A stretch of DNA of 64,000 nucleotides from Platanthera guangdongensis (Eukaryota > Streptophyta > Magnoliopsida > Asparagales > Orchidaceae): assembly GCA_039583875.1 (NCBI GenBank), contig CM077150.1:45673261-45737260 (forward strand). Reading direction: 5' to 3'. Every line of letters starts with the position of its first letter. The stretch's first letter is position 1. This document shows, piece by piece, positions 20,888-31,636 of the stretch. The position numbers were made by a program, and so were the translations under genes. Under the pieces are notes generated by a model. It ran no database searches, was not told where the DNA came from, and saw only the letters and a program-made list of their open reading frames with translations.

Positions 20888-22248
20888 GTGAAGACCTATC
20901 CAACATCTAACCAGTAATGGTACTTGGATAGTGGTTGCTCTAAGCATATGACAGGAAACAAGGACAATCTCACATCTTTTAAAGCCAAGCTTAGACCCAA
21001 AGTTATTTTTGGTGATTCAAACTTTGGACAAACTAAAGGATATGGTGCAGTCCAGATTGGGACAGTGACATTCAAGAAGCTAGCCTATGTGGAAGGACTG
21101 AAGCACAACTTAATAAGCATCAGTCAGCTATGTGATGAAGGCTACCAGGTGACTTTCAGCAAAGCATTATGCAAGATCAAGTCAGAGGACAACACAACTG
21201 TGTTGACAGGTAAAAGGAAAGGTAACATCTATCTAGTAGATTTTCTTTCAACAGATGTAGACATTTTCCTATTCAATTCTGTTTGTAGACCTAATATTTT
21301 ATGGCATAAGAGACTAGGACACTTAAACCTTAGAACTATTGCTAGGCTATCTAGGAAAACCTTGTTAGAGGACTACCTTCTGGCCCCTACAAGAAGGAAG
21401 GACTCTGCAGGGCTTATCAATTAGGCAAGCAAACTAAAAATAGTTTTAAGTCACTTAATAAGAGTGATTCACCTAGGATATTTTATCTGTTGCACATGGA
21501 TCTTTTTGGACTCATTACAGTACAAAGCTTAGGAGGGAAATCTTATACTTTAGTAGTTGTAGATGACTTCTCTAGATTCACATGGGTGTTCTTTCTGAGG
21601 AAGAAGTCTGATAACTTTAAGTGTTTGACAGAGTTTCTCAAATGTATATAGATTGAGTTCAATACTCACATTGCCCTGATCAGAAGTGATCATGAGACAT
21701 AGTTTGATTCTCTTCTTATGCAAGAGTTCTGTCAGAGTGAAGGGATCAGGCATACTTTCTCAGCTCCTAGAACTCCTCAACAAAATGGGGTAGCTGAAAG
21801 GAAAAATAGAACCCTTATTGAATCTGCCACTCCATTGTTGTTAGATGCTCACCTTCCTCTATCATTTTGGGCAGAGGCAGTGATCACCTCCAACTATGTA
21901 CTGAACAGAAGTTTGATACATAAACTAAAGGGCAAGACTCCCTATGAATTACTCAAAGGGAAGAAACCTAAAGTTGATTATTTTAGAATTTTTGGCTGTA
22001 CTTGTTATATACATAATAATGACAAGAGATATTTAGCAAAATTTCAAGCTAAAGCTGATGAAGGAGTGTTTCTGGGATACTCCATGATCAGTAAGGCTTA
22101 TAGGGTTTATAATAAATCATCTCTTAAAATTGAAGAATCTGTTCACATATCATTTGATGAATCTAACATGTCTTTCAAGGAGAAGAACACTTCTACCATA
22201 GAACCTTGGCAGGTACATTCTCTTGTTGAAGAATTGAACAAGTTATAG
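20888..22248 (+). pseudogene. Protease-integrase part of pol, broken (Element 3)
   Basis: The protease active site WYLDSGCSKHMTG is intact at 20918-20956, but a TAA lies just before it (20915). The integrase zinc finger (HKRLGHLN) is followed by a frameshift between about 21350 and 21400. The reading resumes with QLGKQTKNSFKS and a catalytic core HMDLFGLI ... RSDHET, with TAG at about 21649 and 21699, and then an open stretch 21718-22248 with the third catalytic residue in GVAERKN, ending at a TAG. Integrase would join the cDNA to host DNA; this copy cannot make it. Confidence 0.9.
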
Positions 22249-22443
22249 GTTACTCAAAAAGGGGAAAGCAGTGAAGATGAAGAAAGCATTCAATATATTG
22301 AAGAGAAACAACTTGAAGAGCCAGTTGTTGTACCACAAGAGGAAACAACAACACAGGTTGGTGAACAATCAACACCCCCTGTTGATTTAGTAACATCAAG
22401 AGACCATCCAATTTCCCAAGTAATTGGAGACATCTCAGCTGGT

Positions 22444-24039
22444 GTGCAAACCAGAAATCAGGTCAACCAAAACCTGTTGCACACTTGCTTCCTATCTCAA
22501 ATTGAACCTCAGTCCATTCAAGATGCAGAGCAAGATCCACACTGGATCATTGCAATACAAGAAGAGTTGCATCAATTTGAAAGGAACAAAGTTTGGGAAC
22601 TAGTGCCAAAGCCTAAGGATCACTCCATTGTTGGAACAAAGTGGGTGTTCAGAAACAAATTGGATGATCAAGGAGTAATTGTAAGGAACAAGGCAAGGCT
22701 AGTTGCTCAAGGATATTCTCAAGAAGAAGGCATAGACTATGACCAGACTTTTGCACCAGTTGCAAGATTGGAAGCCATCAGAATCTTCTTAGCTTATGCA
22801 GCACATAAAGGCTTCAAGGTATATCAGATGGATGTAAAAAGTGCATTTCTCAATGGAGACATCAAAGAAGAAGTCTATGTTAGACAACCTCCAGGTTTTA
22901 TCTCTCCAACCCATCCTGATTATGTTTTTAAGTTGAACAAAGCATTATATGGTCTCAAGCAAGCTCCTAGAGCATGGTACGAGACTCTAGCATGCTTCCT
23001 TCTGGAAAATGGATTTATAAGGGGTAGAGTAGACCAAACTCTTTTCATTAGAACCCATAAGTCCCATACCCTACTAGTACAGATTTATGTAGATGATATT
23101 ATTTTTGGCTCTACTGATTCAAAATTGTGCAGAAGGTTTTCCAACCTAATGCATTCTAAATTTGAAATGAGTAGCATGGGTGAGCAATCCTTCTTTCTAG
23201 GATTGCAAGTCAAACAACATGTTGAAGGCATCTTTATTTCTCAAACCAAGTATGCAAATGAATTGGTTAAGAAATTTGGCATGTCTGAAACATCTTGTAT
23301 GAAAACACCCATGCCTACTAATGCTGTATTGGATGCTGATGAACATGAGAAACCTGTTGATCAGACAACATATAGAGCAATGATTGGCTCTTTACTATAC
23401 CTTACAGCTAGTAGACCTGATATAATGTTTGCTACATGCATATTTGCTAGATTCCAAGTAAGCCCTAGAGAGTCACACCTAACATTAGTTAAAAGGATTC
23501 TCAGGTATGTTAAAAGTTGTCCAAATCTATGTCTCTGGTATCAAAAAGACTCAATATTTGAATTAACTGGATTTTCTGATGCTGATTATGCTGGATGCAG
23601 AATTGACAGGAAAAGCACCAGTGGAACTTATCAGTTCCTTGTTGACAGACTTGTCTCTTGGTTTTGCAAGAAACAAACTTCTGTGTCAATTTCAACTGCT
23701 GAAGCTGAATATATGGCTGCAGGCAGTTGTTGTTCACAAATATTGTGGATTCAAAACCAACTCCTAGACTATGGCTACAACTTAGAGAAGTCTAAAATCT
23801 TTTGTGATAACACTAGTGCTATTTCTATAGCTCAAAATCCAGTCCTCCATAGTAGGACAAAACACATAGAAATTAGGCATCACTTTTTAAGGGATAATGT
23901 TGAGAAGAATAAAATTGAACTTCAATATATCCCAACTGATTTGCAAAGGGGAGATATTTTTACCAAACCCTTGGATGAAAAGAAACATACCTTCTTCCTA
24001 AATCAGTTAGGAATATTAGATGGAGGAAGTCTAAAATAA
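22444..24039 (+). CDS. Reverse transcriptase-RNase H region of Element 3, open (531 aa)
   Basis: This open frame continues the integrase frame beyond the TAG at 22246. RT blocks: [37 protein letters not shown] (first catalytic Asp), [13 protein letters not shown] and the catalytic [10 protein letters not shown]. RNase H follows with [39 protein letters not shown] and [13 protein letters not shown], ending [12 protein letters not shown]. It normally matures from a pol polyprotein, so the first Met (22444) is only the start of the open part, not a natural start. Confidence 0.93.
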   Translation: MQTRNQVNQNLLHTCFLSQIEPQSIQDAEQDPHWIIAIQEELHQFERNKVWELVPKPKDHSIVGTKWVFRNKLDDQGVIVRNKARLVAQGYSQEEGIDYDQTFAPVARLEAIRIFLAYAAHKGFKVYQMDVKSAFLNGDIKEEVYVRQPPGFISPTHPDYVFKLNKALYGLKQAPRAWYETLACFLLENGFIRGRVDQTLFIRTHKSHTLLVQIYVDDIIFGSTDSKLCRRFSNLMHSKFEMSSMGEQSFFLGLQVKQHVEGIFISQTKYANELVKKFGMSETSCMKTPMPTNAVLDADEHEKPVDQTTYRAMIGSLLYLTASRPDIMFATCIFARFQVSPRESHLTLVKRILRYVKSCPNLCLWYQKDSIFELTGFSDADYAGCRIDRKSTSGTYQFLVDRLVSWFCKKQTSVSISTAEAEYMAAGSCCSQILWIQNQLLDYGYNLEKSKIFCDNTSAISIAQNPVLHSRTKHIEIRHHFLRDNVEKNKIELQYIPTDLQRGDIFTKPLDEKKHTFFLNQLGILDGGSLK

Positions 24040-24132
24040 TTTCCAAGATTTTAAAAGTTTAAAAATTGACCAAGACTAGGCAAACATCTTGATTTTTCTT
24101 AGTGTCTAGAGTGTATTTCTGGTCTCTGAACT

Positions 24133-24537
24133 GCGCTCGACGATTTTCCCTCAGATCGTCGAACGGAGATCGGCGATTTCCGAAATCGTCGACCTGAGTT
24201 CAGCGCTTCTCAGATAGTCTGAACTATCTCTTCCGGTCAACGATCGTCGAACGACACTCGACGATTTTGCTCTCTGAACGATCGTCGAACAGAGCTCGAC
24301 GCTCTCCAATATCGTCGAACGGAGATCGACGATATTGAAGACTCTTCAGATTCCTTTAGAAGCCCCGATCGTCGAACTGAGTTCAACGATCTTTCCTTTT
24401 CTTCGTCGAACCCTAATATAAAATTCATTTTTCACCGTCGTTCTCCTTTTGCGCTTTCGATTTCTCTGCAAAAATTCTCTTTCCCTCCAAACATCTCTAC
24501 ACTTGGTCGTTTTGTTTGTTGATTTTTGCAGGTAACC
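24133..24537 (+). promoter_or_regulatory. Putative internal promoter before ORF3 (Element 3)
   Basis: The RNase H-ORF3 spacer holds an array of CGTCGA / TCGACGAT words (24133-24411) like that of the LTR. TATAAAA follows at 24417-24423, about 115 bp before the ORF3 ATG. Just upstream of the ATG is TTTGTTTGTTGATTTTTGCAG (24512-24531 or so), a good plant 3' splice-site form, so ORF3 could also be reached by splicing. Both readings are inference. Confidence 0.6.
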
Positions 24538-27500
24538 ATGGCCGTCTCTGTTGTTGTTCTTGCCGCAATGAAATTCGATGCTGGATTTGACATTGACATG
24601 GAATCCTTCAGCACCACTGATCTGGCATTTCAGGACATTCTGGAATTGTTCAAGGAGCAGAAGCTTGTCACCATTATGACCACCAGAATCAAACTTGCTG
24701 CTGATGAGATTAAGGAGTGGGTCTACACTGCCCACAACCAGGATCAAAACACAGTAGTTGGTTCAATTTCTGGAACCCAGGTACCCTTGACTCCAGCCAT
24801 TCTGACAGAGGTCTTTGAGTTAAGTTCTAGAAGAGATTCTGCTGATTTATCTGGAGAGGAATTTGCTGATCTGCTTGCAAGAATAGGTCACTCTGATGCT
24901 AACCCTAGCAAGCTGCTGAAGAAGAACCTAGCTGTGGAATACAGGTTCTTAGCTGATGTAGTAGGAAAGGTTTTGCTGGCCAAGCATTCAGCACATGATA
25001 CTATTTCTAGGTATCAGCTGTGCTTGATGGGAGCCATTATGGACAAGAAGCATTTGAACTGGGGAGAGGTCTTCTTTGACCTGATTAAAAAGAAAATCAA
25101 TAAGAACTTTGTGAATTTTGGGAGGATTCTAGGCCTCTTTCTTAAGAACAGATGCCCTACCATGCTAGTATCTTCTGGGATACATATCAATGCATCAAAG
25201 AGATTGTCCTGTGCCCTATTTGGCAAATGGGACAGGCAGATAACCAAGCCCAGCAGGCCCTTTTCAAGAACAACTTCAGGCACCAGGACTGTAACAGTCA
25301 CTTCCCCTCAAGTCTCTGCCCCTGCAGATGACTTGCCTGCTGCTGCTTCTCCTCCTCCTCCTATTCCATCTCCTCCAGTTCCATCCACCATTCAAACTAC
25401 ATCCACAATCATCATCTCCAGCCCTTCTCCAGCATCTATTCCATCTCCAATTCCTACTCATTCAATCACAGAGGAAATCTTTCATCCATTATATTCCTAC
25501 CCTCAACCAGACATTGCCACATCATCCACCATTCCCTCATTCAATCTTTTAGATGATTCCTTCATGGATGACTCACCCTCATCTCCTCCTGAGCTGCCAT
25601 CCTCATCAACATCTTACCAACAACTTCTACAAGGCATTCTGGATCAACCCACCTTCACACCCTCTATCTTCATACCACTATCTTCCATCTCCACTATACC
25701 CACACCTCAACCTTCCCTTCTACCATCCACCAGCTCTCCACTATCATCACCAGTTGCTCCTCCATCCTCTACCTCTGCTCAATTTCCTGCTGAGCAAGTA
25801 GATATTCCAGCCCTAGCTGACCAGCTGTATGAACTGCTAGCCCCCAGGCTATCACTTCTATTGGAGACCACCTTGGCTCCATTACTTCAGTCAGTGGCAG
25901 CCCTTTCTGCCAGGCTATCCTCTTTATTTCCTCAGGCAATCCCTTCATCAGTGTGCCTTGATCCAGCTTTCTCTGCATCCAGGCAGGGGGAGATGCCTAA
26001 TGAAGTGGTGAGATTGCCTGCTGCTGCTGTTTCTTCAGCTCTTGATGCTGCTGCTGCTGTTACTCAAGCTCCAGTTCCACCTCAAGTTGTTGTCTTTTCA
26101 GTAGACCTCAGGTCCCTGCTCTCAGATTTTGCTTCAGTCTATTTCAGTTGTGTTCCAGAGAGAGTTGTTGTCCAGCCATCAGAGGATCTTTCCAAGGCCA
26201 TTGTGCCCTTCTCATGTTGGGACACCAGCATTATTCATTCTTTTGTCAATTCAGTATATGCTGCTGCTATTCCTTGTGAAAATATTGTAGATGTTTCTGT
26301 TGCTGCTGCTGATATTGTTGATACTGCTGATGAGTTAATCTCTAAGGATATGCAGATGATAGAGGCACATGATTTTGAGCCTTCTGCTTTTGCTGATGAT
26401 ATTCTTGCTGTTATTTCTGATGCTGAGGTTCCTGTATCTGAAAAAGTTTTATCTGAATCTGTTGTTGCTCCAGTTACTGCTGATAGTACTGCTGCTATAT
26501 CTTCTGCAAGGATTACTCCAGAAACTTCTGTGTCTGTTGTTACTACAACTGCTGCTAAAACTTCTGTTGTTACTAGTGCTGTATCTGCTGTTGTCACCAC
26601 TGCTGCTTCATCTGCTCCAACCAAACTTCAAAAAGAATATTTGAAAAAGATTGATGCTTTATATGATGAGCAAAGTTCTGAGAGTGATGAATTCAAGACT
26701 GATTATGATGATTCTTCTGCCACCATAGCCAGGAAAAGAAAGGCAAGGAGCAAAGCTATGAAAAGGGTGCCCCCAGCCAAAGTAAAAGACACTAATGACA
26801 TACCATATTACATTCTTCATGAGTGCCCCATTACTGAGCATTGGATGCAGTATTCCAAGAACCAACTTAAAGCTATGAAGAAGAAGAGGAAGTATGAGAA
26901 AGGATCTTCTCAATTTCATCATCCTCATCCTCCTCCACCACCTCCTCCTGATGCAGGTGCAGGTGGAAGCTCAGCTGCTCAACCCTCTGCCAAAAGCCAA
27001 ACCCCCTATCAGCCTCATACAAGATATTATCATAGGGGAAGCCAGTCCAGAGGTTCTCAATCTAGAAGAGGAAACTATAGAGGAAGCCAGAGGGAATTCC
27101 AAGTCTACTCCAAGGGCTATTCTAGACAACATCCTTACTCTAGGGAAGGACAAGCTTCATCAGATACAACTTCAGGTCCTTTTCCCTATAAGTTAAAAGA
27201 GGTAGTCTCATCCAGAGCTACTCAAGACAATCCATCCAACAGATATGAGCCTCCAGTGCCCTTTGAGGATCCTGAAAATAACCCTATTGCATGGACTGCC
27301 AGGATGAAAGAGCTAGCTGCCCTGGATCAAATTAAGAAAGCTAAAGAGCAAGGCAGAGATTCTTCCAACATTACTACATTGTCTGAACAAAGAAAGAGAG
27401 AACTGGAAAGATATGGCTCAAGCAAATTCTTTGATTCTGATAGATATATGGAGCTGCATCCTGAAGCTGTGGTTCCTAGGCCCAAACAACAAACTTCTCT

Positions 27501-27588
27501 AGGTGCAGCAGATGACAGAAGGTCAAAGAAAGAAGCTCTCAATCCTAATAGAGAAATCAAACTTATAAAGAGCAAGGAGAAAGAATAA
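24538..27588 (+). CDS. ORF3 of Element 3, intact (1,016 aa), unknown function
   Basis: The position after RNase H is that of the Sirevirus 'env-like' ORF. The start is the first ATG (24538), in a favourable ACCATGG context. Residues about 10-230 resemble the domain found in plant transposon ORF3 proteins (IKEWVYTAHNQ, SGTQVPLTPAIL, NKNFVNFGRILGLFLKN). Residues about 245-430 are Pro/Ser-rich. About 430-700 is Ala/Val/Ser-rich. From about 720 the protein is charged and basic (RKRKARSKAMKR), with a His/Pro run, then a Ser-Arg-Gly stretch (RGSQSRGSQSRRG) and a basic end. I see no signal peptide or membrane helix. The basic and RG-rich end suggests nucleic-acid binding more than envelope, but this is not proven. 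That it is open while integrase is dead is notable. Confidence 0.85.
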   Translation: MAVSVVVLAAMKFDAGFDIDMESFSTTDLAFQDILELFKEQKLVTIMTTRIKLAADEIKEWVYTAHNQDQNTVVGSISGTQVPLTPAILTEVFELSSRRDSADLSGEEFADLLARIGHSDANPSKLLKKNLAVEYRFLADVVGKVLLAKHSAHDTISRYQLCLMGAIMDKKHLNWGEVFFDLIKKKINKNFVNFGRILGLFLKNRCPTMLVSSGIHINASKRLSCALFGKWDRQITKPSRPFSRTTSGTRTVTVTSPQVSAPADDLPAAASPPPPIPSPPVPSTIQTTSTIIISSPSPASIPSPIPTHSITEEIFHPLYSYPQPDIATSSTIPSFNLLDDSFMDDSPSSPPELPSSSTSYQQLLQGILDQPTFTPSIFIPLSSISTIPTPQPSLLPSTSSPLSSPVAPPSSTSAQFPAEQVDIPALADQLYELLAPRLSLLLETTLAPLLQSVAALSARLSSLFPQAIPSSVCLDPAFSASRQGEMPNEVVRLPAAAVSSALDAAAAVTQAPVPPQVVVFSVDLRSLLSDFASVYFSCVPERVVVQPSEDLSKAIVPFSCWDTSIIHSFVNSVYAAAIPCENIVDVSVAAADIVDTADELISKDMQMIEAHDFEPSAFADDILAVISDAEVPVSEKVLSESVVAPVTADSTAAISSARITPETSVSVVTTTAAKTSVVTSAVSAVVTTAASSAPTKLQKEYLKKIDALYDEQSSESDEFKTDYDDSSATIARKRKARSKAMKRVPPAKVKDTNDIPYYILHECPITEHWMQYSKNQLKAMKKKRKYEKGSSQFHHPHPPPPPPPDAGAGGSSAAQPSAKSQTPYQPHTRYYHRGSQSRGSQSRRGNYRGSQREFQVYSKGYSRQHPYSREGQASSDTTSGPFPYKLKEVVSSRATQDNPSNRYEPPVPFEDPENNPIAWTARMKELAALDQIKKAKEQGRDSSNITTLSEQRKRELERYGSSKFFDSDRYMELHPEAVVPRPKQQTSLGAADDRRSKKEALNPNREIKLIKSKEKE

Positions 27589-27743
27589 TTATGTAAGGTG
27601 ACAATCATTCTGATTTCTGATTTCTATCTGAGATAATATATATCTGTGCTTCTGCAATGTCCTGCTTATTGCATTTCTGTATTGTTGCTTTGTATGTTGT
27701 TCTTTAATTTTTCCAAATTCTGTAAATAGTAATCCTAACCCAA

Positions 27744-27755
27744 ATAGGGGGAGAT
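27744..27755 (+). other. Polypurine tract of Element 3
   Basis: ATAGGGGGAGAT immediately before the TGTTGG LTR start. Confidence 0.9.
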
Positions 27756-28906
27756 TGTTGGAACACCCTATTACTAATTTGGGTCAGGATCACTATGTCT
27801 TTAGGAAACCTGTTTTTGACCTCCTGTATAGATCTAAAGGTCAATTAGAATTGAGTCTAAGGGTTAGTAGTTAGGTTTGGAAGCTGCCCTCAAGACCAAG
27901 GTTTTTCAGTTTGGAGACTAAGTCATATCGTCGAGCTCAGTACGACGAATCGTCGAGCTCCAATCGACGATCGTCTAGCTCAACTTCGACGGATCGTCGA
28001 ACTCCATTCGACGATCGCTGAGCTCAACTTCAACAAATCATCGAACTCCATTCGACGATCTTCGAGCTCAGTTCGACGATCTTGACTCAGTTTTGATTAT
28101 CTATCTCTGAGCTCAGTTCGACGATAGTTGAGCTCAGATCGACGATCTCTGTTGCTGTATAAGTCCAAATCGCTGAGCTCAGTTCGACGATAGTATAGCT
28201 CAGTTCGACGTTTTTCTGAAGAATTCAATGTTTCTCAAGATTCAAATTCAGGATAGTTAAGGAGTTATTCTCAACAATTAATTCAGAAGATTTTCTAGCC
28301 GTTTTCATTTATTCTGGACCAAGTTTCAAGGGATTATCAAGAAATGTTTCTTTGGACTTTCCCCCAGAAGACATTTGCAATTAAGGATGCAATTAATGAC
28401 AGGCCAACAGCTATTCTTGACAGAGGATCATTTTCTATTCAGAACCAGAGAATAAAATACAAGTTTTTTTTGAATCTCAAAAACACACAGCACAGATAAG
28501 CAGAACAAGAAGAACAAGAAGAAAACATTCTCTGGAACAACATCTTTCTCAACACCAATTGTTCACAAGAGAAAGTGCTGTAGACATTCTCTGTCTCAAA
28601 GAATTCATACAAGAACACACACCAAAGGAGATCAACAAATCTGAAATCTTCAGATCACCTTTGATTCAAGTGTTCAAGGCCAACATCTTTCAAGACTGCA
28701 GACACCTAACATTTCAGCTGTTGCTGAAATCATCAATTGTTTCTAGAGAGAGAGAGCAAGTTAGTGAGAGTAAGTGTGTGGTGGTGGCGGCGTTGCAGCG
28801 GCAGTGGGGGTGCGGCGCGCAGCGGTGGCGGCGGCGAGCGGGCGCGGTGCGGCGGTGGTGGCGTGGTGGTGCTGCTGTAGGTTTTGGCCCTTGAGGCCGG
28901 CTGCCT

Positions 28907-30180
28907 ATGTGTAAGAAAAAGAAGAGCCGTATTGCTCAAGATGCCATGGAGGCTGTCTTTCCTGCTCCTTTCAAGCTTGCTGTATCTCCTCCAAATTGGC
29001 CGCAAGAATCGGATTCGGATAGTTCTGAAGGACCGGAATACTCAGATGCTGCAAGCTCTTCAAGCTGCACCTTAGGTGTTCGGGGAAATGTCGCTAAGAA
29101 ATCTGCCAGCACCTCCAGTTCTCATGGTGCTAAGAACAATACTTCTGCGACCTCTTCATCCTCTCAAGACCAACAATCTACAGATAATCAAGTTTTGCTT
29201 AGCCAAGTTGTATGCTCTCAAGGTGTTCGACCTATTGTTACAGTGAACTCCCCTTGTCCTGATGCCCAACATGCTACCATTCAGCATTCCCCGCTCAACC
29301 ACACAACACCGCCTTTTATTCCAGGTACTATCGATGCCATCATGAACGTTTGCGGCGTCTCTCATGGGGTTCAGATGATGTCTTCTCAAGCAGCTCAAAC
29401 TGCGCAAGTGCCTTCCGGGACGCGCATAGCACTCGACCCTCCCCGGCTTGCTGCCCCCCTTCCGAAGGTATGGTCAAAGAACATACCAGCTCTTTTCCCT
29501 AAGCTTGACATTCAACAATCAGAGTTTTATGATGACGGAATTGTTAATATGGATGACGAGGAAGCTGAAATCATCAAAGCTGAGTATGAGAACGCGTTAG
29601 TTGGTAGAGTTGTGGGCGCTAATTTCTGTTTTGAATGGCTCGCGGATCAACTCCATCGTAAGTGGGGGTCATTTGAGGGTTTCCAGGCTTGTGATCTCGG
29701 TGAAGGTTGTTTCCTACTAAAGTTCTCCAAAAGAGAAGATCGCGACCACGTTTGGCTTGGAGGCCCATGGCACGTTGCGGGCAAAGTCATCGGGCTGCAC
29801 ATTCCCGGGCTGAATAGAGTATGGTGGAGAAGCCGACTGCCGCTGTCCTAGCGTCTCCGACTGCTGGTGCAGTCGCTGTCAATTCCCGGGCTGCTGCTCC
29901 TACTGCGCCTGATGCCATTAATTCCGGTGTGCAGCTGCCAAAATTGGATTCCCAGGTGCATGAAGGCAATGCTTCCATCCTTGAGCACGGTACTACCCCG
30001 AAATCCCACCAACAGTACCCAGCTAATGATTTTATAGATCTTTGTAATGATCATGTCGACTTGAATGAAAGACGACCGAGATCTCCCGCAAGAAAGGTCC
30101 ATACGAGATCGTTGAGCAGGGCTAAATCCGCTCGAGGTAGGGAAGAGATTGCAGCGGGGGGTTCCCCTTACTTGCAATGA
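28907..30180 (+). pseudogene. LINE ORF1-like gene with a DUF4283 domain
   Basis: Two adjoining frames: 28907-29851 (314 aa) and, after a +2 shift near 29800-29830, 29821-30180 (119 aa). The domain at residues about 215-305 of the first frame (ALVGRVVGANFCFEWLADQL ... FLLKFSKREDRDHVWLGGPW) matches the plant L1 ORF1 pattern, an RNA-binding-type domain. The N-terminal part is Ser/Gln-rich. The expected zinc knuckle after the domain is missing, consistent with a deletion at the shift. Confidence 0.75.
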
Positions 30181-30419
30181 CATCGTCGATTTTTTAAAAT
30201 TGCCGGGGAGCAAGCATGCTCACTTCCTGGGCTTATTTGGAAGAGCTTGTCCGTTCGCATATTCCCATAGCTATTGTTCTTCTTGCAACCCGGCGCCAAG
30301 CTCACCCGATTGTTGTTGCTCCCATTCCTTCTCCCCTCAATGTAAGAGCATATCATATACATGGCGAACTATATTTGCTTGCTGCTACAACTTCCATCAA
30401 TACATTACACGATACATCT

Positions 30420-30782
30420 CACGGTAACTGGGCACCTACATGTAACCCACTTTTTACTTGGGTGCCCCACCCCGCTGGATGGATCAATGTAATTTATGAT
30501 GGATTGGTAAAGAAAAACATCATTGCTTCGGAGGGAGACAGAATTGATGCATGTCCTCTTCGCCGAATGCTCAACGGATGTTGCTATGGTAATTATGAAG
30601 CTCAAATGGCCCGCCACCTCCCATTGTTCAAAAGAGTGGAGACTTCTTTTGTTATCCGAACGACAAGCTCGGCATCCGATCATGTTTGTAAGATTTGTTT
30701 TAATGAATTCAAGTGTGAAAGGGGTATGCCCCTTACCACGTCGCTAGCGCATCGTTTGATGCAGGTTGCCATCTCTATGTAA
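30420..30782 (+). pseudogene. Possible LINE RNase H remnant
   Basis: The frame ending at 30782 contains WVPHPAGWINVIYDG, which resembles the start of the RNase H domain of plant LINEs (W-P..GW-K-N-DG), and NYEAQMA further on. The rest has drifted. It suggests that the deleted middle of the LINE lay between about 30180 and 30420. Confidence 0.45.
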
Positions 30783-31467
30783 TCTTTTCTGCATTATATA
30801 TATATATTAGGCCACGACCAAATTCAAAGAAATCATCAATTGTTGGAGATCAAATTTCTGAAGGCCTATCACCCTACAACAAAGCTTCATTTTCTGAACA
30901 TCTCAAGAACTCAGGGGGAGCTTTGACAACATCTAAATCCACATAGTCTTCTCAGCTGCTTTGAGAAAGAGAAGACTTCCATAACTCTCTCATCCCCATC
31001 TCTGTAAAGGGTTTTTCAAACTCCCTTCAAAAGTTTGTGCTTGGTTTTTGAGCACCTTATCAAAAGCTCATTGGTGGCAAGACACCTGATCAAAAAATCT
31101 GATTTGGTTTTTGAGCACCTTATCAAAAGCTCATTGGTGCCCAGGACACCTGATCAACTCATCCTGCAGTGGATTCCTACCTAGGGTGGTAGAAGAGTGG
31201 ATGTACCCAAGTTTAGGGGAACCACTATAGCTCCTTGTATCTTCTGGCTTGCTTGTCTTTATTTTTGTTTCTGGCTATGATTGATCTGTGATTAGTTAGG
31301 ATCTGTGATTAGTTTCTTTTGTAGGTTGTAATTAGTTATCTGCTGTGTTTAGATTTATTATTTGCTTCCCTATTCACTCAGTTTACAACAACTATTATAA
31401 AAAGTTTTTAAGCACCATACTCTATTCACCCCCCCTCTAGAGTATTTCAGATCTAGATGCACTTTCA

Positions 31468-31472
31468 CCCGT
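31468..31472. other. Target site duplication of Element 3, right
   Basis: CCCGT, identical to 17114-17118. Confidence 0.92.
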
Positions 31473-31636
31473 ATTCGCGGAGAGGGGGCCCAAATAAAGT
31501 ATGAGACTTGCTGCACATTTTTTAAGCTTTTTGGGAGTTTTCGACTATTGGGGGACAATTTAGGGTCGACCTTCATAATATACTAGTAGGGGGGATGCAA
31601 TATTTTCCTCCCCCTGACCTGTTATCAGGGGGCAGA

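Larger units (their letters stand above)
28742..30828 (+). mobile_element. Internally deleted LINE (L1-like) inside the LTR
   Basis: A 2.1-kb insertion flanked by a 16-bp duplication GAAATCATCAATTGTT (28726-28741 and 30829-30844), a length typical of target-primed LINE insertion. It opens with a GC-rich leader (GGTGGCGGCG repeats), carries an ORF1 with a DUF4283-type domain, and ends with a possible RNase H tail and TA-rich 3' UTR. Endonuclease and reverse transcriptase are absent. The expected A-rich tail is reduced to ACCAAATTCAAA, so an unusual 3' end or another element type remains possible. Confidence 0.75.
17119..31467 (+). mobile_element. Element 3: young Sirevirus-type copia retrotransposon with ORF3
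   Basis: A complete plus-strand element flanked by a perfect CCCGT duplication. Order: 5' LTR, primer site, gag, PR-INT-RT-RH, spacer, ORF3, polypurine tract, 3' LTR. It spans 14.3 kb, or about 12.2 kb without the LINE in its 3' LTR. I counted 19 differences over about the first 700 bp of the two LTRs (about 2.7%), many at CpG sites, making it the youngest LTR element here. Gag, RT-RH and ORF3 are open. Protease-integrase carries stops and a frameshift, so it could move only with help in trans. Confidence 0.95.
27756..31467 (+). mobile_element. 3' LTR of Element 3, split by a LINE
   Basis: The two halves (27756-28741 and 30845-31467) together give about 1,609 bp and align with the 5' LTR. 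The motif array is at 27925-28212 with TATAAG at 28158, and the C-run box is near 31425-31440. The end ACTTTCA at 31467 is followed by the CCCGT duplication. Confidence 0.95.

Noticed and set aside
25276..26928. Opposite-strand and out-of-frame ORFs over ORF3 of Element 3
   Set aside because: Shadows of the long open frame with low-complexity Pro, Ser, Val and Ala codons.
24538..27588. Calling ORF3 a true viral envelope glycoprotein
   Set aside because: No signal peptide, membrane helix or cysteine pattern is visible; only its position matches 'env-like' ORFs.
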